From: Ramlibacter sp.
GTDB lineage: Bacteria; Pseudomonadota; Gammaproteobacteria; Burkholderiales; Burkholderiaceae_C
Assembly (NCBI GenBank): GCA_016713005.1
Contig: JADJPY010000003.1
Location: forward strand, 62,001-126,000
Reading direction: 5' to 3'
DNA length: 64,000 nt
The notes under the pieces were generated by a model. That model was not told the DNA's origin, searched no databases, and saw nothing but the letters and a program-made list of their open reading frames with translations. A program made the position numbers and the translations under genes. The first letter of the stretch is position 1. Each line of letters begins with the position of its first letter. Positions 43,572 to 51,565 of this stretch are shown here, piece after piece.

Positions 43572-44795
43572 ATGGCCATCGAAATGATTGAAGTGGAAGA
43601 GTTCCACGCAGGCACCCAGATCAAGGTGATCGGTGTCGGCGGCGGCGGCGGCAACGCGGTTGAACACATGATCCGGCGCAATGTCCAGGGCGTCGAGTTC
43701 ATCTGCGCCAACACCGACGCGCAGGCACTTTCGCGCAGCGCGGCGCACAAGACGATCCAGCTGGGCTCCAGCGGACTGGGCGCCGGCAGCAAGCCCGAGA
43801 AGGCACGTGAGGCCGCTGAAGCGGCGGTCAACGAGATTCGGGACGCTGTCGAGGGCGCGCACATGCTCTTCATTACGGCAGGCATGGGTGGTGGCACTGG
43901 TACTGGGGCTGCCCCAGTGATCGCGCGGGTGGCGCGTGAGATGGGCGTCCTGACGGTGGGGGTGGTGACCAAGCCTTTCGAGTGGGAAGGTGGGCGGCGC
44001 ATGACCAATGCCGATGCCGGCCTGGCCGAGCTTGAGGCCAACGTCGACTCCCTGATCGTGGTGCTCAACGAGAAGCTGCTGGAGGTGCTGGGCGATGACG
44101 TCACCCAGGACCAGGCCTTTGCGCATGCCAATGACGTGCTGAAGAACGCCGTTGGCGGCATCGCCGAGATCATCAACGAGTACGGCAACGTGAATGTCGA
44201 CTTTGAGGATGTGCGCACGGTGATGGGCGAGCCGGGCAAGGCCATGATGGGCACCGCCGTTTCCAGCGGACCGGACCGGGCCCGCATCGCTGCCGAGCAG
44301 GCCGTGGCCTGCCCGCTGCTCGAGGGCATCGACTTGTCGGGTGCCAAGGGCGTGCTGGTGCTGGTCACGGCAGCCAAGGACTCTCTCAAGCTGAGCGAAT
44401 CCAAGCAGGCGATGAACACCATCCGTGCCTATGCTTCGCCCGACGCGCATGTGATCTACGGGGCTGCCTACGACGACCGGCTGGGCGAGGAGATCCGCGT
44501 CACCGTGGTGGCCACGGGGTTGAGCCGCCAGGGCCAGCGCCGCACCGCACCGCCGCTGCAGGTCCTGCGCACCGGCACGGACAACGTTCCTTTCAATGTG
44601 CCCACCGTGAACAACGCCGTGGGCGGCCCGGGTGCCGCCGCAGGGGCGGGCGGTGCATCCTACGGTGCCAACCTCGAAGTGCCCAGCGTATGGCGCAACA
44701 ACCGCACGCAGGCGGCTGCCAAGGTGGACGCGCTGTCCTCGGGTGGCATGGACGACTTCGAGATCCCGGCGTTCCTGCGCAAGCAGGCCGATTGA
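43572..44795 (+). CDS. ftsZ: Tubulin-like cell division GTPase FtsZ
   Basis: A 407-aa GTPase that polymerises into the Z ring. GTP-binding tubulin signature GGGTGTGAAPVIA near 106-118, IKVIGVGGGGGNAVEHM near 17-33, T7 loop NADAGLAELEANVDSL near 144 with NVDFEDVRTVMGEPGKAMMG region. The conserved C-terminal peptide FEIPAFLRKQAD that binds FtsA and ZipA is intact at the very end, after a short Gly/Ala-rich linker. AAGGAGAAAAAA precedes the start. A 140-bp gap separates it from ftsA, the largest in the cluster; it holds a GC-rich imperfect repeat and possibly an additional promoter (TTGCAA-18-CATATT). Confidence 0.96.
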   Translation: MAIEMIEVEEFHAGTQIKVIGVGGGGGNAVEHMIRRNVQGVEFICANTDAQALSRSAAHKTIQLGSSGLGAGSKPEKAREAAEAAVNEIRDAVEGAHMLFITAGMGGGTGTGAAPVIARVAREMGVLTVGVVTKPFEWEGGRRMTNADAGLAELEANVDSLIVVLNEKLLEVLGDDVTQDQAFAHANDVLKNAVGGIAEIINEYGNVNVDFEDVRTVMGEPGKAMMGTAVSSGPDRARIAAEQAVACPLLEGIDLSGAKGVLVLVTAAKDSLKLSESKQAMNTIRAYASPDAHVIYGAAYDDRLGEEIRVTVVATGLSRQGQRRTAPPLQVLRTGTDNVPFNVPTVNNAVGGPGAAAGAGGASYGANLEVPSVWRNNRTQAAAKVDALSSGGMDDFEIPAFLRKQAD

Positions 44796-44867
44796 CGGGT
44801 GGGGGGGTGCGGTGCGCGTGATGTCCACAGGCAGGCGCGGGCATGCACCTCCTCTTAAAATCTCCTG

Positions 44868-45791
44868 ATGCTTCAGCAGCGCACCCTCAAAGCCCTGACC
44901 CGTGCGGTGGGCGTGGGCCTGCACAGCGGCCAGCGGGTTGAGCTGACCCTGCGTCCGGCCCAACCGGACACGGGCATCGTGTTCCGCCGGGTCGACCTGC
45001 CCGAACCGGTGGACATCCCGGTGTCGGCCCTGGCGGTGACGGACACACGATTGGCCTCCACCATCTCCTGCAACGGCGCCCGGGTGCACACGGTGGAGCA
45101 CCTGATGTCGGCTTGCGCCGGCCTGGGGCTGGACAACCTGTATGTGGACATCACGGCCGAGGAAGTCCCCATTCTGGACGGATCGGCGGCGTCGTTTGTG
45201 TTCTTGCTGCAAAGCGCCGGGATCGAACTGCAGCGCGCCCCCAAACGATTCATGCGGGTGGTCAAGCCGGTGGAAGTCCGCGAGGGCCAGGGGCCGACGG
45301 CCAAGTGGGCGCGGCTGGAGCCTTTCCACGGCTACAAGCTCAGTTTCGAGATCGACTTCGACCATCCGGCCGTCGACTCGACCGGCCAGCGCGTGGTGTT
45401 CGACATGAGCAGCGGCTCTTACACGCGCGACATCGCCCGTGCGCGCACGTTCGGATTTACCCGCGACGTGGAAACCATGCGGTCCAACGGCCTGGCGCTG
45501 GGCGGCGGGCTGGACAACGCCATCGTCATGGACGACTACAAGGTCCTCAACAGCGACGGATTGCGCTACGACGACGAATTCGTCAAGCACAAGATCCTGG
45601 ACGCCATGGGTGACCTGTACCTGGTGGGCAAGCCGCTGCTGGCCGCATACAGTGCCTTTCGCTCGGGCCATGCACTGAACAACAGGCTGTTGCGCGAGTT
45701 GCTTTCGCGCCAGGATGCCTGGGAAATTGCCACCTTCGCCGACGAGCGCGAAGCGCCGGCCGGTTTTGCCCAACCCGCCCGCGCCTGGTAA
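44868..45791 (+). CDS. lpxC: UDP-3-O-acyl-N-acetylglucosamine deacetylase
   Basis: A 307-aa zinc deacetylase, the committed step of lipid A synthesis. Metal and active-site motifs: HTVEHLMSACAGLGLDN near 74-90 (His78/79 region), PILDGSAASF near 100, FDHPAVDSTGQ, SYTRDIARARTFGF near 185, and HKILDAMGDLYLVG near 242 with SGHALNNRLLR near 266. Length matches the family (305). It follows ftsZ by 72 bp, the standard end of the cluster. Confidence 0.96.
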   Translation: MLQQRTLKALTRAVGVGLHSGQRVELTLRPAQPDTGIVFRRVDLPEPVDIPVSALAVTDTRLASTISCNGARVHTVEHLMSACAGLGLDNLYVDITAEEVPILDGSAASFVFLLQSAGIELQRAPKRFMRVVKPVEVREGQGPTAKWARLEPFHGYKLSFEIDFDHPAVDSTGQRVVFDMSSGSYTRDIARARTFGFTRDVETMRSNGLALGGGLDNAIVMDDYKVLNSDGLRYDDEFVKHKILDAMGDLYLVGKPLLAAYSAFRSGHALNNRLLRELLSRQDAWEIATFADEREAPAGFAQPARAW

Positions 45792-45793
45792 CC

Positions 45794-45970
45794 ATGCTGC
45801 TGTTCCGATGGGCGATGCTGCTGCTTCTACTGGGTGCGGGGGTCTCGTTCGCTTTTTATGCCGGCACCGGTCAGGTCCGCTTTCGCAAGGCGGGCCTGGT
45901 CATCCTCAAGTGGACGATCCTGGCGGCATTCGGTTTTTTTGCGGTGCTGGTGCTCGAGCGCCTGGCCTGA
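45794..45970 (+). CDS. Small 58-aa two-helix membrane protein after lpxC
   Basis: Begins 2 bp after the lpxC stop codon and reads MLLFRWAMLLLLLGAGVSFAF, then a short loop YAGTGQVRFRKAG and a second helix (about 35-55, LVILKWTILAAFGFFAVLVLE) before ending LERLA. The immediate lpxC linkage, two well-formed hydrophobic helices with basic residues between them, and clean termination support a real gene. I know of no named function. Its last 65 bp overlap the end of the convergent ATP-grasp gene, so one 3' end must be shared. Confidence 0.65.
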   Translation: MLLFRWAMLLLLLGAGVSFAFYAGTGQVRFRKAGLVILKWTILAAFGFFAVLVLERLA

Positions 45971-46859
45971 AGAAAGCCTGCGCATCCACCACATCGGCGC
46001 CGAACAACTGGCGTGTCAGGCGTTGCTCTTTCGAACGGTCGGGGTAGGGCGTCTGGCCATTGCCTGCGCAATGGGTCAGCTCGCCGACCAGCACCGCTTC
46101 TCCGTCGGTATACAGGTCGACCCGCACGAAGCTGAATGGAGCGGCCAGGCGACCGGCAATGTCCTTCAGGGCATCAAGATTCGGCGGAGGCGGGTGCGCG
46201 CGGCCAGGTGGGCCCCCGGAGGCCCCCACGGGAATGAGTTCCCAATCGGCCGTGTACCGGCTGCGCACCGGCCGCGTTCCCTGCATTTCCCCGTGGTCCA
46301 CCACGATCATGCGCACTTCTCCGTGCACGCAGAAGAAGCACCAGTCGCGCGCCGGTGCCTGGCCCAGGGCGAAGGGCTCCACGATCACCTGGCGGCGCAG
46401 GTTCCGGTAGTTGGCCTCATGGGTCATGCGGGCGTAATCGCTCACCAGCCAGCTCTGCACTTGCGCCACGTCGACCGGTGATCCGGCACGCCGCACGATG
46501 CAGCGCCCCGACATGTGCGTCGGCTTGATGACGCAGTCTGCAGGCCACTGGTAGCTGGCCACCTCGTCGGGCGTGCGCAGCACCGCAAGCGTTGGAACGG
46601 CCAGGTCCTCACCCAGCCTGGCATGGATGTACAGCTTGGCGAGCGCCTTGTCGGTGGTGAAGACACGCAGCGGGTCCAGGATCTCCCGGCTGACCTTCAT
46701 GTGGTGCAGCACGTCGGTGTACATCGACCGGTGGCTGTCGGGCCAGCGGCCATGGGCGGCGCGGAACTGCAGCGTGGCCAGCAGGCGGTCCGACCAGCGC
46801 GTCTGGGGCAGCCAAGCGGCCAGCGCATCATGCAGATGCCGGGCCCAGCCGCGTCTCAC
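45906..46859 (-). CDS. TupA-like ATP-grasp protein
   Basis: A 317-aa protein of the TupA-type ATP-grasp family, found in teichuronopeptide and surface polysaccharide synthesis loci and annotated as amidoligases. Visible: TTDKALAKLYIHARLGEDL near 62-80, the phosphate-binding strand CVIKPTHMSGRCIV near 103-116, VIVEPFALGQAPARDWCFFCVHGEVRMI near 151-178 (key RDWCFFCVHGE), and FSFVRVDLYTDGEAVLVGELTHCAGNG near 251-277, which carries the metal-binding Asp/Glu/Asn. Start is a GTG overlapping the ruvC stop (GTGA). Its product in this organism is unknown. Its 3' end overlaps the small membrane gene on the opposite strand. Confidence 0.8.
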   Translation of the reverse strand: MRRGWARHLHDALAAWLPQTRWSDRLLATLQFRAAHGRWPDSHRSMYTDVLHHMKVSREILDPLRVFTTDKALAKLYIHARLGEDLAVPTLAVLRTPDEVASYQWPADCVIKPTHMSGRCIVRRAGSPVDVAQVQSWLVSDYARMTHEANYRNLRRQVIVEPFALGQAPARDWCFFCVHGEVRMIVVDHGEMQGTRPVRSRYTADWELIPVGASGGPPGRAHPPPPNLDALKDIAGRLAAPFSFVRVDLYTDGEAVLVGELTHCAGNGQTPYPDRSKEQRLTRQLFGADVVDAQAFFRPGARAPAPQKNRMPPGSST

Positions 46860-47404
46860 TTGAACCGCCCGCGGGTGTAGGTGGCGGTGGTGTCCGGGCG
46901 CAGCCCGGTGTGGCGCGAAAGCGCGGCACTCAGCCCGGCGGCATGGGCATGGGTGATGGCAAGGCCCAGGGCATCCGACGCATCCTTGCCGGGCAGGCCG
47001 GGCAACCGCAGCAGGCGGCGGACCATCTCCTGGACCTCGGGTTTGCCGGCCTTGCCATAGCCCGCCACGGCCTTTTTCATCTGCAGCGGGCTGTACTCCG
47101 CCACCGCCAGATCGCGCGACACCAGCGCCGTCAGGCACGCCCCGCGGGCTTGCCCGAGCAACAGCGTGGCCTGCGGGTTGGCGTTGACGAACACGATCTC
47201 GATGGCGGCCACGTCGGGCTTGTAGAGCGTCACCAGCTCGCAGATGCCGTCAAACAGCACCTTGAGCCGCAAGGGGAGGTTGGCACGGTCCATGTGGGTC
47301 GTGCGCACCGTACCGCTGGCGACGTAGGCCAGCGAAGCGCCCTCGGCATCGATCACGCCAAAGCCGGTGGTCTGCAGGCCGGGGTCAATGCCTAGGATTC
47401 GCAT
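46856..47404 (-). CDS. ruvC: Holliday junction endonuclease RuvC
   Basis: A 182-aa resolvase that cuts Holliday junctions made by RuvAB. Catalytic acids lie in MRILGIDPG (Asp7), AAIEIVFVN (Glu near 69) and GKDASDALGLAITHAH (Asp near 140 and 143). Length matches the family (173 in E. coli). The start codon directly abuts palindromic element copy 9, which therefore sits where its ribosome binding site should be. ruvA and ruvB are not in the window. Confidence 0.95.
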   Translation of the reverse strand: MRILGIDPGLQTTGFGVIDAEGASLAYVASGTVRTTHMDRANLPLRLKVLFDGICELVTLYKPDVAAIEIVFVNANPQATLLLGQARGACLTALVSRDLAVAEYSPLQMKKAVAGYGKAGKPEVQEMVRRLLRLPGLPGKDASDALGLAITHAHAAGLSAALSRHTGLRPDTTATYTRGRFK

Positions 47405-47459
47405 TGCTATAAAAAAGATAGCAGCTCAGCAAGAAGGGACGGGGGCTAGAGGCCAAAAT
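47405..47459. repeat. Interspersed palindromic element, copy 9 (ruvC leader and end of cdsA-like gene)
   Basis: TGCTATAAAAAAGATAGCAG, CTCAGCAAGAAGGGACGG, GGGCTAGAGGCCAAAATA: the cleanest copy. It fills the gap between the two reverse-strand genes; its CTA supplies the TAG stop of the CdsA-like gene, and its other end touches the ruvC start codon. Confidence 0.82.
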
Positions 47460-48426
47460 ACCATCGAACCGAATGGAAGAACACGGGCGCGGCAAAACAC
47501 AGGGCATCGACCCTGTCCAGCAGGCCGTTGGCGCCCGTCACCGATTTCATCTGCCCGCCCCAGTTGGTCACGCCGCGGTCGCGCTTGAGCGCCTTCATCA
47601 CCAGATGGCCCAGCGATCCGGTAGCGCAGGCCAGCGCGGCCATGGCCAGGGCCTGCCCCGGCTTGAACGGCGTGATCCCGGTCAGCAGGGTACCCAGCAG
47701 GCTGCCCGCGGCCATCCCGGCAAACCAGCTGGCCCAACTGAAGCTCTGGCTGACATTGGGAGCAACGGGCTTGCGTGGCCAGCGGCGCCCGACCAGGTAC
47801 TGCACCACCATGCAGGTCTGCACCACCAGCGCCAGGAAGAACACCAGGAAAGCCTGCTTCCCCTCATAGCGTGGGAACTCCAGCAACAACAGCGCAGGCA
47901 CATGGCTCATGCCATAGACACAGACCATGATGCCCCACTGCAACTTGGCGTTGCGCTCCAGGAAGCGCTGCGGGTCGTCAGCAAGTGCCGTGACCACTGG
48001 CAGCGCCGCGAACACATAGACCGGGATGAACACAGAAAACAGGTCGAAGTGCTCAGTGGCCACCAGCCAGAACTGCACAGGCAGCACGACGAAGAACGCC
48101 AGCAACAGGCTGCGGTGGTCGCCGCGCCGGGCGGGCGACAGCGTGATGAACTCGCGCAAGGCGAAGAACGCCACGATGGCGAACAGGACCGTGGCCACGG
48201 TCTCGCCTGCGGCCCAGCCAAGCCAGAACACGATGGCGATGAACCAGGACGTCTGCAGCACGCCCCGCACGTCTGCCAGTTCCCGCGTACGCGGGTCGCC
48301 CTCGGCGTGCTCGCGCAGCGAATAGGCAAAAGCCATCAGGGAAGCGAGCGCAAGAACGCCGAACAGCACGACGAACAGCAGCCCGACTTGTTGTCCGGGG
48401 GTAAGCGCGCGAATGAAGGTGTTCAT
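47446..48426 (-). CDS. CdsA-like phosphatidate cytidylyltransferase, divergent
   Basis: A 326-aa protein with about eight membrane helices, of the family that makes CDP-diacylglycerol from phosphatidate and CTP. The C-terminal signature region reads KALKRDRGVTNWGGQMKS and GANGLLDRVDALCFAAPV; canonical enzymes have KRxxGVKDxG and GGxLDRxDS, so one acidic residue is Asn here. The upstream SPxKTxEG-like element is also altered. It may be a YnbB-type paralogue rather than the housekeeping CdsA. It is linked to a PlsC-like acyltransferase whose product (phosphatidate) is its expected substrate. Start at 48426 gives MNTFIRALTPG and leaves 7 bp after the acyltransferase stop. Confidence 0.8.
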   Translation of the reverse strand: MNTFIRALTPGQQVGLLFVVLFGVLALASLMAFAYSLREHAEGDPRTRELADVRGVLQTSWFIAIVFWLGWAAGETVATVLFAIVAFFALREFITLSPARRGDHRSLLLAFFVVLPVQFWLVATEHFDLFSVFIPVYVFAALPVVTALADDPQRFLERNAKLQWGIMVCVYGMSHVPALLLLEFPRYEGKQAFLVFFLALVVQTCMVVQYLVGRRWPRKPVAPNVSQSFSWASWFAGMAAGSLLGTLLTGITPFKPGQALAMAALACATGSLGHLVMKALKRDRGVTNWGGQMKSVTGANGLLDRVDALCFAAPVFFHSVRWYFGL

Positions 48427-48433
48427 GAGGGGG

Positions 48434-49045
48434 TCAGACTTCGCGCAGGGACAGCACCGCCTGGCGCGCCCGGTCCAGGAACGCGCGGCGATCCTCGCCG
48501 TCTTCGAGCCGGATTGGCGCGCCAAACGTCACCGAGCACAGCACGGGAACCGGAATCACTTCGCCCTTGGGCAGCAGGCGCTGGATGTTGTTGATCCAGG
48601 CCGGCACCAGCACAACCCCGGGAAATCGCAGCGCCAGGTTGTACAGGCCGGCCTTGAAGGCCTGGGGCTCTTCCTGGTTGCCGCGCGTGCCCTCGGGGAA
48701 CAGGATGATCGAGTCACCCGCTGCGAGTGCGTCCACCAGGGGCTGCAGAGGGTCTTCGCCTTCCTTCTTCTCCCGATCCACATACACCGCGTTGAACACC
48801 GCGGTGGTGATCCACTCCTTGAAAGGCGTCCTGGTCCAGTAGTCCCGGGCAGCGATGGGGCGGGTGATGCTGCGCAACTCCGCAGGCAAAGCCGCCCAGA
48901 TCATGACCAGGTCGGCGTGGCTCTGGTGGTTGGCGAAGTAGATGCGCTGCTCCGCCTTCGGGGGGCAGCCATACCAGCGCGCCTGGGCACCCGTCAGCAC
49001 GCGCACCAGGCCCAGCAGGAACCAGCTCATCAGTTTGGCAAGCAT
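48434..49045 (-). CDS. PlsC-like 1-acylglycerol-3-phosphate acyltransferase
   Basis: A 203-aa membrane-associated acyltransferase. The catalytic NHQSHAD at residues 39-45 fits NHxxxxD, and the glycerophosphate-binding FPEGTRG is at 115-121. A hydrophobic N-terminus (LMSWFLLGLVRVL) anchors it. It would acylate lysophosphatidate to phosphatidate, feeding the CdsA-like enzyme encoded 7 bp downstream. Start at 49045 (MLAKLMSWF) is taken; an internal Met six residues later is possible. Confidence 0.88.
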   Translation of the reverse strand: MLAKLMSWFLLGLVRVLTGAQARWYGCPPKAEQRIYFANHQSHADLVMIWAALPAELRSITRPIAARDYWTRTPFKEWITTAVFNAVYVDREKKEGEDPLQPLVDALAAGDSIILFPEGTRGNQEEPQAFKAGLYNLALRFPGVVLVPAWINNIQRLLPKGEVIPVPVLCSVTFGAPIRLEDGEDRRAFLDRARQAVLSLREV

Positions 49046-49078
49046 CGGTCGGATGTTAACGTCCCGTCAGCGGCGGCT

Positions 49079-49831
49079 TCACGGCAGTTCCGAGTCGCCC
49101 ATGCGCGCCATGATGGCGGCCGCGCGCGCGGCCAGGTACGGAGAGTTGGGCCGCTTCTCATAGCCCTTGGGGCTGGGCAACATGACAGCCAGGCGCGCGG
49201 CTTCCCATTGGCTCAGCCGCATGGCGCTCTTGCGGTAGTAGTGCTGTGCGGCCGCCTCCGCGCCGAACACGCCCTCGCCCCACTCCACGCTGTTGAGGTA
49301 GATCTCCAGGATGCGCTGCTTGTCCAGCAGGGCCTCCAGCGCGAGTGTCAGGACCAGTTCCTGGCCCTTGCGCAGCAGCGTGCGCTCCCCCGACAGCAGC
49401 AGGTTCTTGGCCAGTTGCTGGGTGATCGTGGAGCCGCCCACCACCTTGGGGGCGGCCGCGGCCGGACGCACCGGGGCCTGCCTGGTCGCTGGCCACTGGC
49501 CCTGTTTGAGGGCGCGCTCCTCGGCCTTGGCGTTCTTTTGCCAGGCTTTCTCGATGGCATCCCAGTCCACCCCGTCGTGCTGGGCGAAGCCGTCGTCTTC
49601 GGACGCGATCACTGCGCGCTTCAGGGCATCTGGCAGATTGGCATAGGGCACCCATTGCTGGCGCCAGCGAAGCGGTGTCGTCAGGTTTGCCAGACGCCAG
49701 GCTTCGGAGCGCTGGAACGAGGTGGATTGCGGGTTGACCACCGCCATCAGCGCGACGCGCCCGACGAAGAACAGCTGAAGCGACAGCCCGGCCGCGACCA
49801 CCAGGGCGAACAGGCGCAGCGCAAGCTTCAT
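49079..49831 (-). CDS. mtgA: Monofunctional biosynthetic peptidoglycan transglycosylase
   Basis: A 250-aa GT51 enzyme that polymerises lipid II. Membrane anchor at about 5-30, catalytic Glu78 in VIASEDDGFAQHDGVD, GGSTITQQLAKNLLLSGERTLLRKGQE near 132-158 (key GGSTITQQLAKNL), and EIYLNSVEWGEGVFGAEAAA near 177-196. A Lys/Ala/Pro insert near 110-130 (ATRQAPVRPAAAAPKV) is an extra compared with E. coli MtgA. The start ATG overlaps the aroE stop (ATGA). Confidence 0.93.
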   Translation of the reverse strand: MKLALRLFALVVAAGLSLQLFFVGRVALMAVVNPQSTSFQRSEAWRLANLTTPLRWRQQWVPYANLPDALKRAVIASEDDGFAQHDGVDWDAIEKAWQKNAKAEERALKQGQWPATRQAPVRPAAAAPKVVGGSTITQQLAKNLLLSGERTLLRKGQELVLTLALEALLDKQRILEIYLNSVEWGEGVFGAEAAAQHYYRKSAMRLSQWEAARLAVMLPSPKGYEKRPNSPYLAARAAAIMARMGDSELP

Positions 49832-50667
49832 CCGGGGACTTCCAGCGTCTTGCGCAATTCGCCCAGAACCCTGGCGGACGGTGGGCGCACACCGCGCCAG
49901 ATCTCGAATGCCTCCGCCGCCTGCTCGACCAGCATGCCCAGGCCGTCGCGCGCCGTGGCACCGTGCTCACGGGCCCATTGCATGAAGCCTGCTGCGGCCG
50001 GGCCGTACATCATGTCCACCGCCAGCGCGCCAGGCCGCAGCACCCGGGCGGGCACCGGTATGCCGGCGCCACTGAGGCTGGACGCCGTGCCGTTGACCAC
50101 AACGTCAAACGCGTCGGGCGCGTGGTCCAGCGCCAGGGCGCACAGTTCCGTGCCCATCGATTGGGCCAGCGCCGTGTGGCGTGTCGCGAGTTCCTCGGCC
50201 TTGGCCAGCGTACGGTTGGCCACCACCAGCCGGCGCGGCCGTTGCATCAGCAACGGACCCAACACGCCGGCCGCAGCGCCGCCGGCTCCCAGCAACAGCA
50301 CATTGCGCCCGACCAGGGCGACCCCGGCATTTCGCTGGATGTCATGGACCAGCCCGGCTCCGTCGGTGTTGTCGGCGTGGATTCCGTCGTCACGCAAGCT
50401 CAGGATGTTGGAGGCCCGCGCCAGCGCGGCGCGCGGGCTTTCATGATCCGCCAGCGCGGCGGCTTCGAACTTGAAAGGCACCGTGATGTTGCAGCCCTTG
50501 CCGCCCTCATTGCGGAACTGGAGCACGGCCGCCTTGAAGCCGTCCATTGGAACGAGCCGCTTGCCGTACTGCATGGAGTGGCCGGTGAGTTCGGCAAATC
50601 GCGCATGAATCCACGGGGATTTGCTGTGGGCCACCGGGTTGCCCATCACGCAATACAGGTCGGTCAT
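49828..50667 (-). CDS. aroE: Shikimate dehydrogenase
   Basis: A 279-aa NADP-dependent enzyme of the shikimate pathway. Substrate motifs: NPVAHSKSPWIHARF near 10-24 and KGCNITVPFKFEA near 57-69 with catalytic Lys66; NTDGAGLVHDI with the catalytic Asp near 102; dinucleotide site LLGAGGAAAGVLGPLL near 126-141; VVANRTLAKAEEL near 148. It belongs to the same pathway as the DAHP synthase at 61.8 kb. It overlaps mtgA by 4 bp and follows the TonB-like gene by 10 bp. Confidence 0.94.
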   Translation of the reverse strand: MTDLYCVMGNPVAHSKSPWIHARFAELTGHSMQYGKRLVPMDGFKAAVLQFRNEGGKGCNITVPFKFEAAALADHESPRAALARASNILSLRDDGIHADNTDGAGLVHDIQRNAGVALVGRNVLLLGAGGAAAGVLGPLLMQRPRRLVVANRTLAKAEELATRHTALAQSMGTELCALALDHAPDAFDVVVNGTASSLSGAGIPVPARVLRPGALAVDMMYGPAAAGFMQWAREHGATARDGLGMLVEQAAEAFEIWRGVRPPSARVLGELRKTLEVPG

Positions 50668-50677
50668 GGTGGAGGGT

Positions 50678-51565
50678 TCAGGGCGGGGTCACCGTCTGGC
50701 GGGTTCCCAGGCGGGTTTCCAGTGTTTCGTCGGGGGTGAACTTGAAGGTCTGCACAAAGGCCAGGCGGTTGAAGCCCGAGCGCAGCAAGCCCGCGCGAAC
50801 CCTCTCGGGAACCACGCCAAAGGGACCGGCGCTGCGGGCAATGGACTGGGCCCGGCGATCCAGCGTGGCGTTGCCCGAGGACTGCTCGATCACGGCCTCC
50901 ACCACATGTCCTTCGAAGTTGATGGCCACCTGCATGACCAGTTCTCCATACAGCTTGCGCCCGCCCGCCTCGGGGAAGTTGCGCGTCCCCTTGTCCTCGA
51001 TCTTGCGGCGCAGGCCGTCGTAGTAGATCGCGTAGTGCTCCTCGCGTGTGGCCGGGCTGATGTAGCGCTTCTTGGGTCTGGCGTTCTGCTCGTTGATCCG
51101 GCGCTCGATCTGGGCCAGCAACTCCACCATCTGGCGGCGCTTTTCCATTTGCTCGCGCGCCTGCGCGTCCATTGCGGCGAGCTTGGGGTTCACCTTGGGC
51201 ATGGTGGCCAGCTGCTGCTTGATCGACGCCATCATCAGCACCTGCTGCTCCTGCAGCGCCTCGATCTTGCGATGCGCGTCTTCCTCCGCATCGCCCAGCT
51301 CCGTCAGCGCCGAGGGCGGCAGCGGCGAGGTCGCCCGGCCCTTGTCGGCGTCGCCACCTCCCGCCAGCGAGGTCTGGGCAATGGCCTGGGCCTTTTCGGC
51401 GCGTTCGTTGGTGCGGGTGTTCACCAGAACCACTTCCAGCGGCGAGTCCTGGAACACGCGGTTGAAGGCTTCCGGATCGACAAAGCGGACCGTCAGCAGC
51501 ACCGCATGCACGGCCAGGGAAAAACCCAGGGCGATCTGGAGCGTGCTGAGGGACTTGAGGTTCAC
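50678..51565 (-). CDS. TonB-like energy transducer protein
   Basis: A 295-aa protein with an N-terminal membrane helix (about 8-27, LQIALGFSLAVHAVLLTV), a charged central region with predicted coiled coil (about 90-150, Glu/Gln/Arg-rich), and a C-terminal TonB-like domain (about 200-290: GRKLYGELVMQVAINFEGHVVEAVIEQ, key YGELVMQVAINFEG; then SGFNRLAFVQTFKFTPDE). The usual long Pro-rich periplasmic spacer is lacking, and no exbB/exbD is nearby. In betaproteobacteria this type commonly sits between rnb and aroE; its receptor is unknown. The gene overlaps the RNase II gene by 4 bp. Confidence 0.82.
   Translation of the reverse strand: MNLKSLSTLQIALGFSLAVHAVLLTVRFVDPEAFNRVFQDSPLEVVLVNTRTNERAEKAQAIAQTSLAGGGDADKGRATSPLPPSALTELGDAEEDAHRKIEALQEQQVLMMASIKQQLATMPKVNPKLAAMDAQAREQMEKRRQMVELLAQIERRINEQNARPKKRYISPATREEHYAIYYDGLRRKIEDKGTRNFPEAGGRKLYGELVMQVAINFEGHVVEAVIEQSSGNATLDRRAQSIARSAGPFGVVPERVRAGLLRSGFNRLAFVQTFKFTPDETLETRLGTRQTVTPP

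Noticed and set aside
45906..46859. Upstream extension of the ATP-grasp gene into ruvC (to 47138)
   Set aside because: The extension would overlap most of ruvC; the GTGA overlap start is standard and sufficient.
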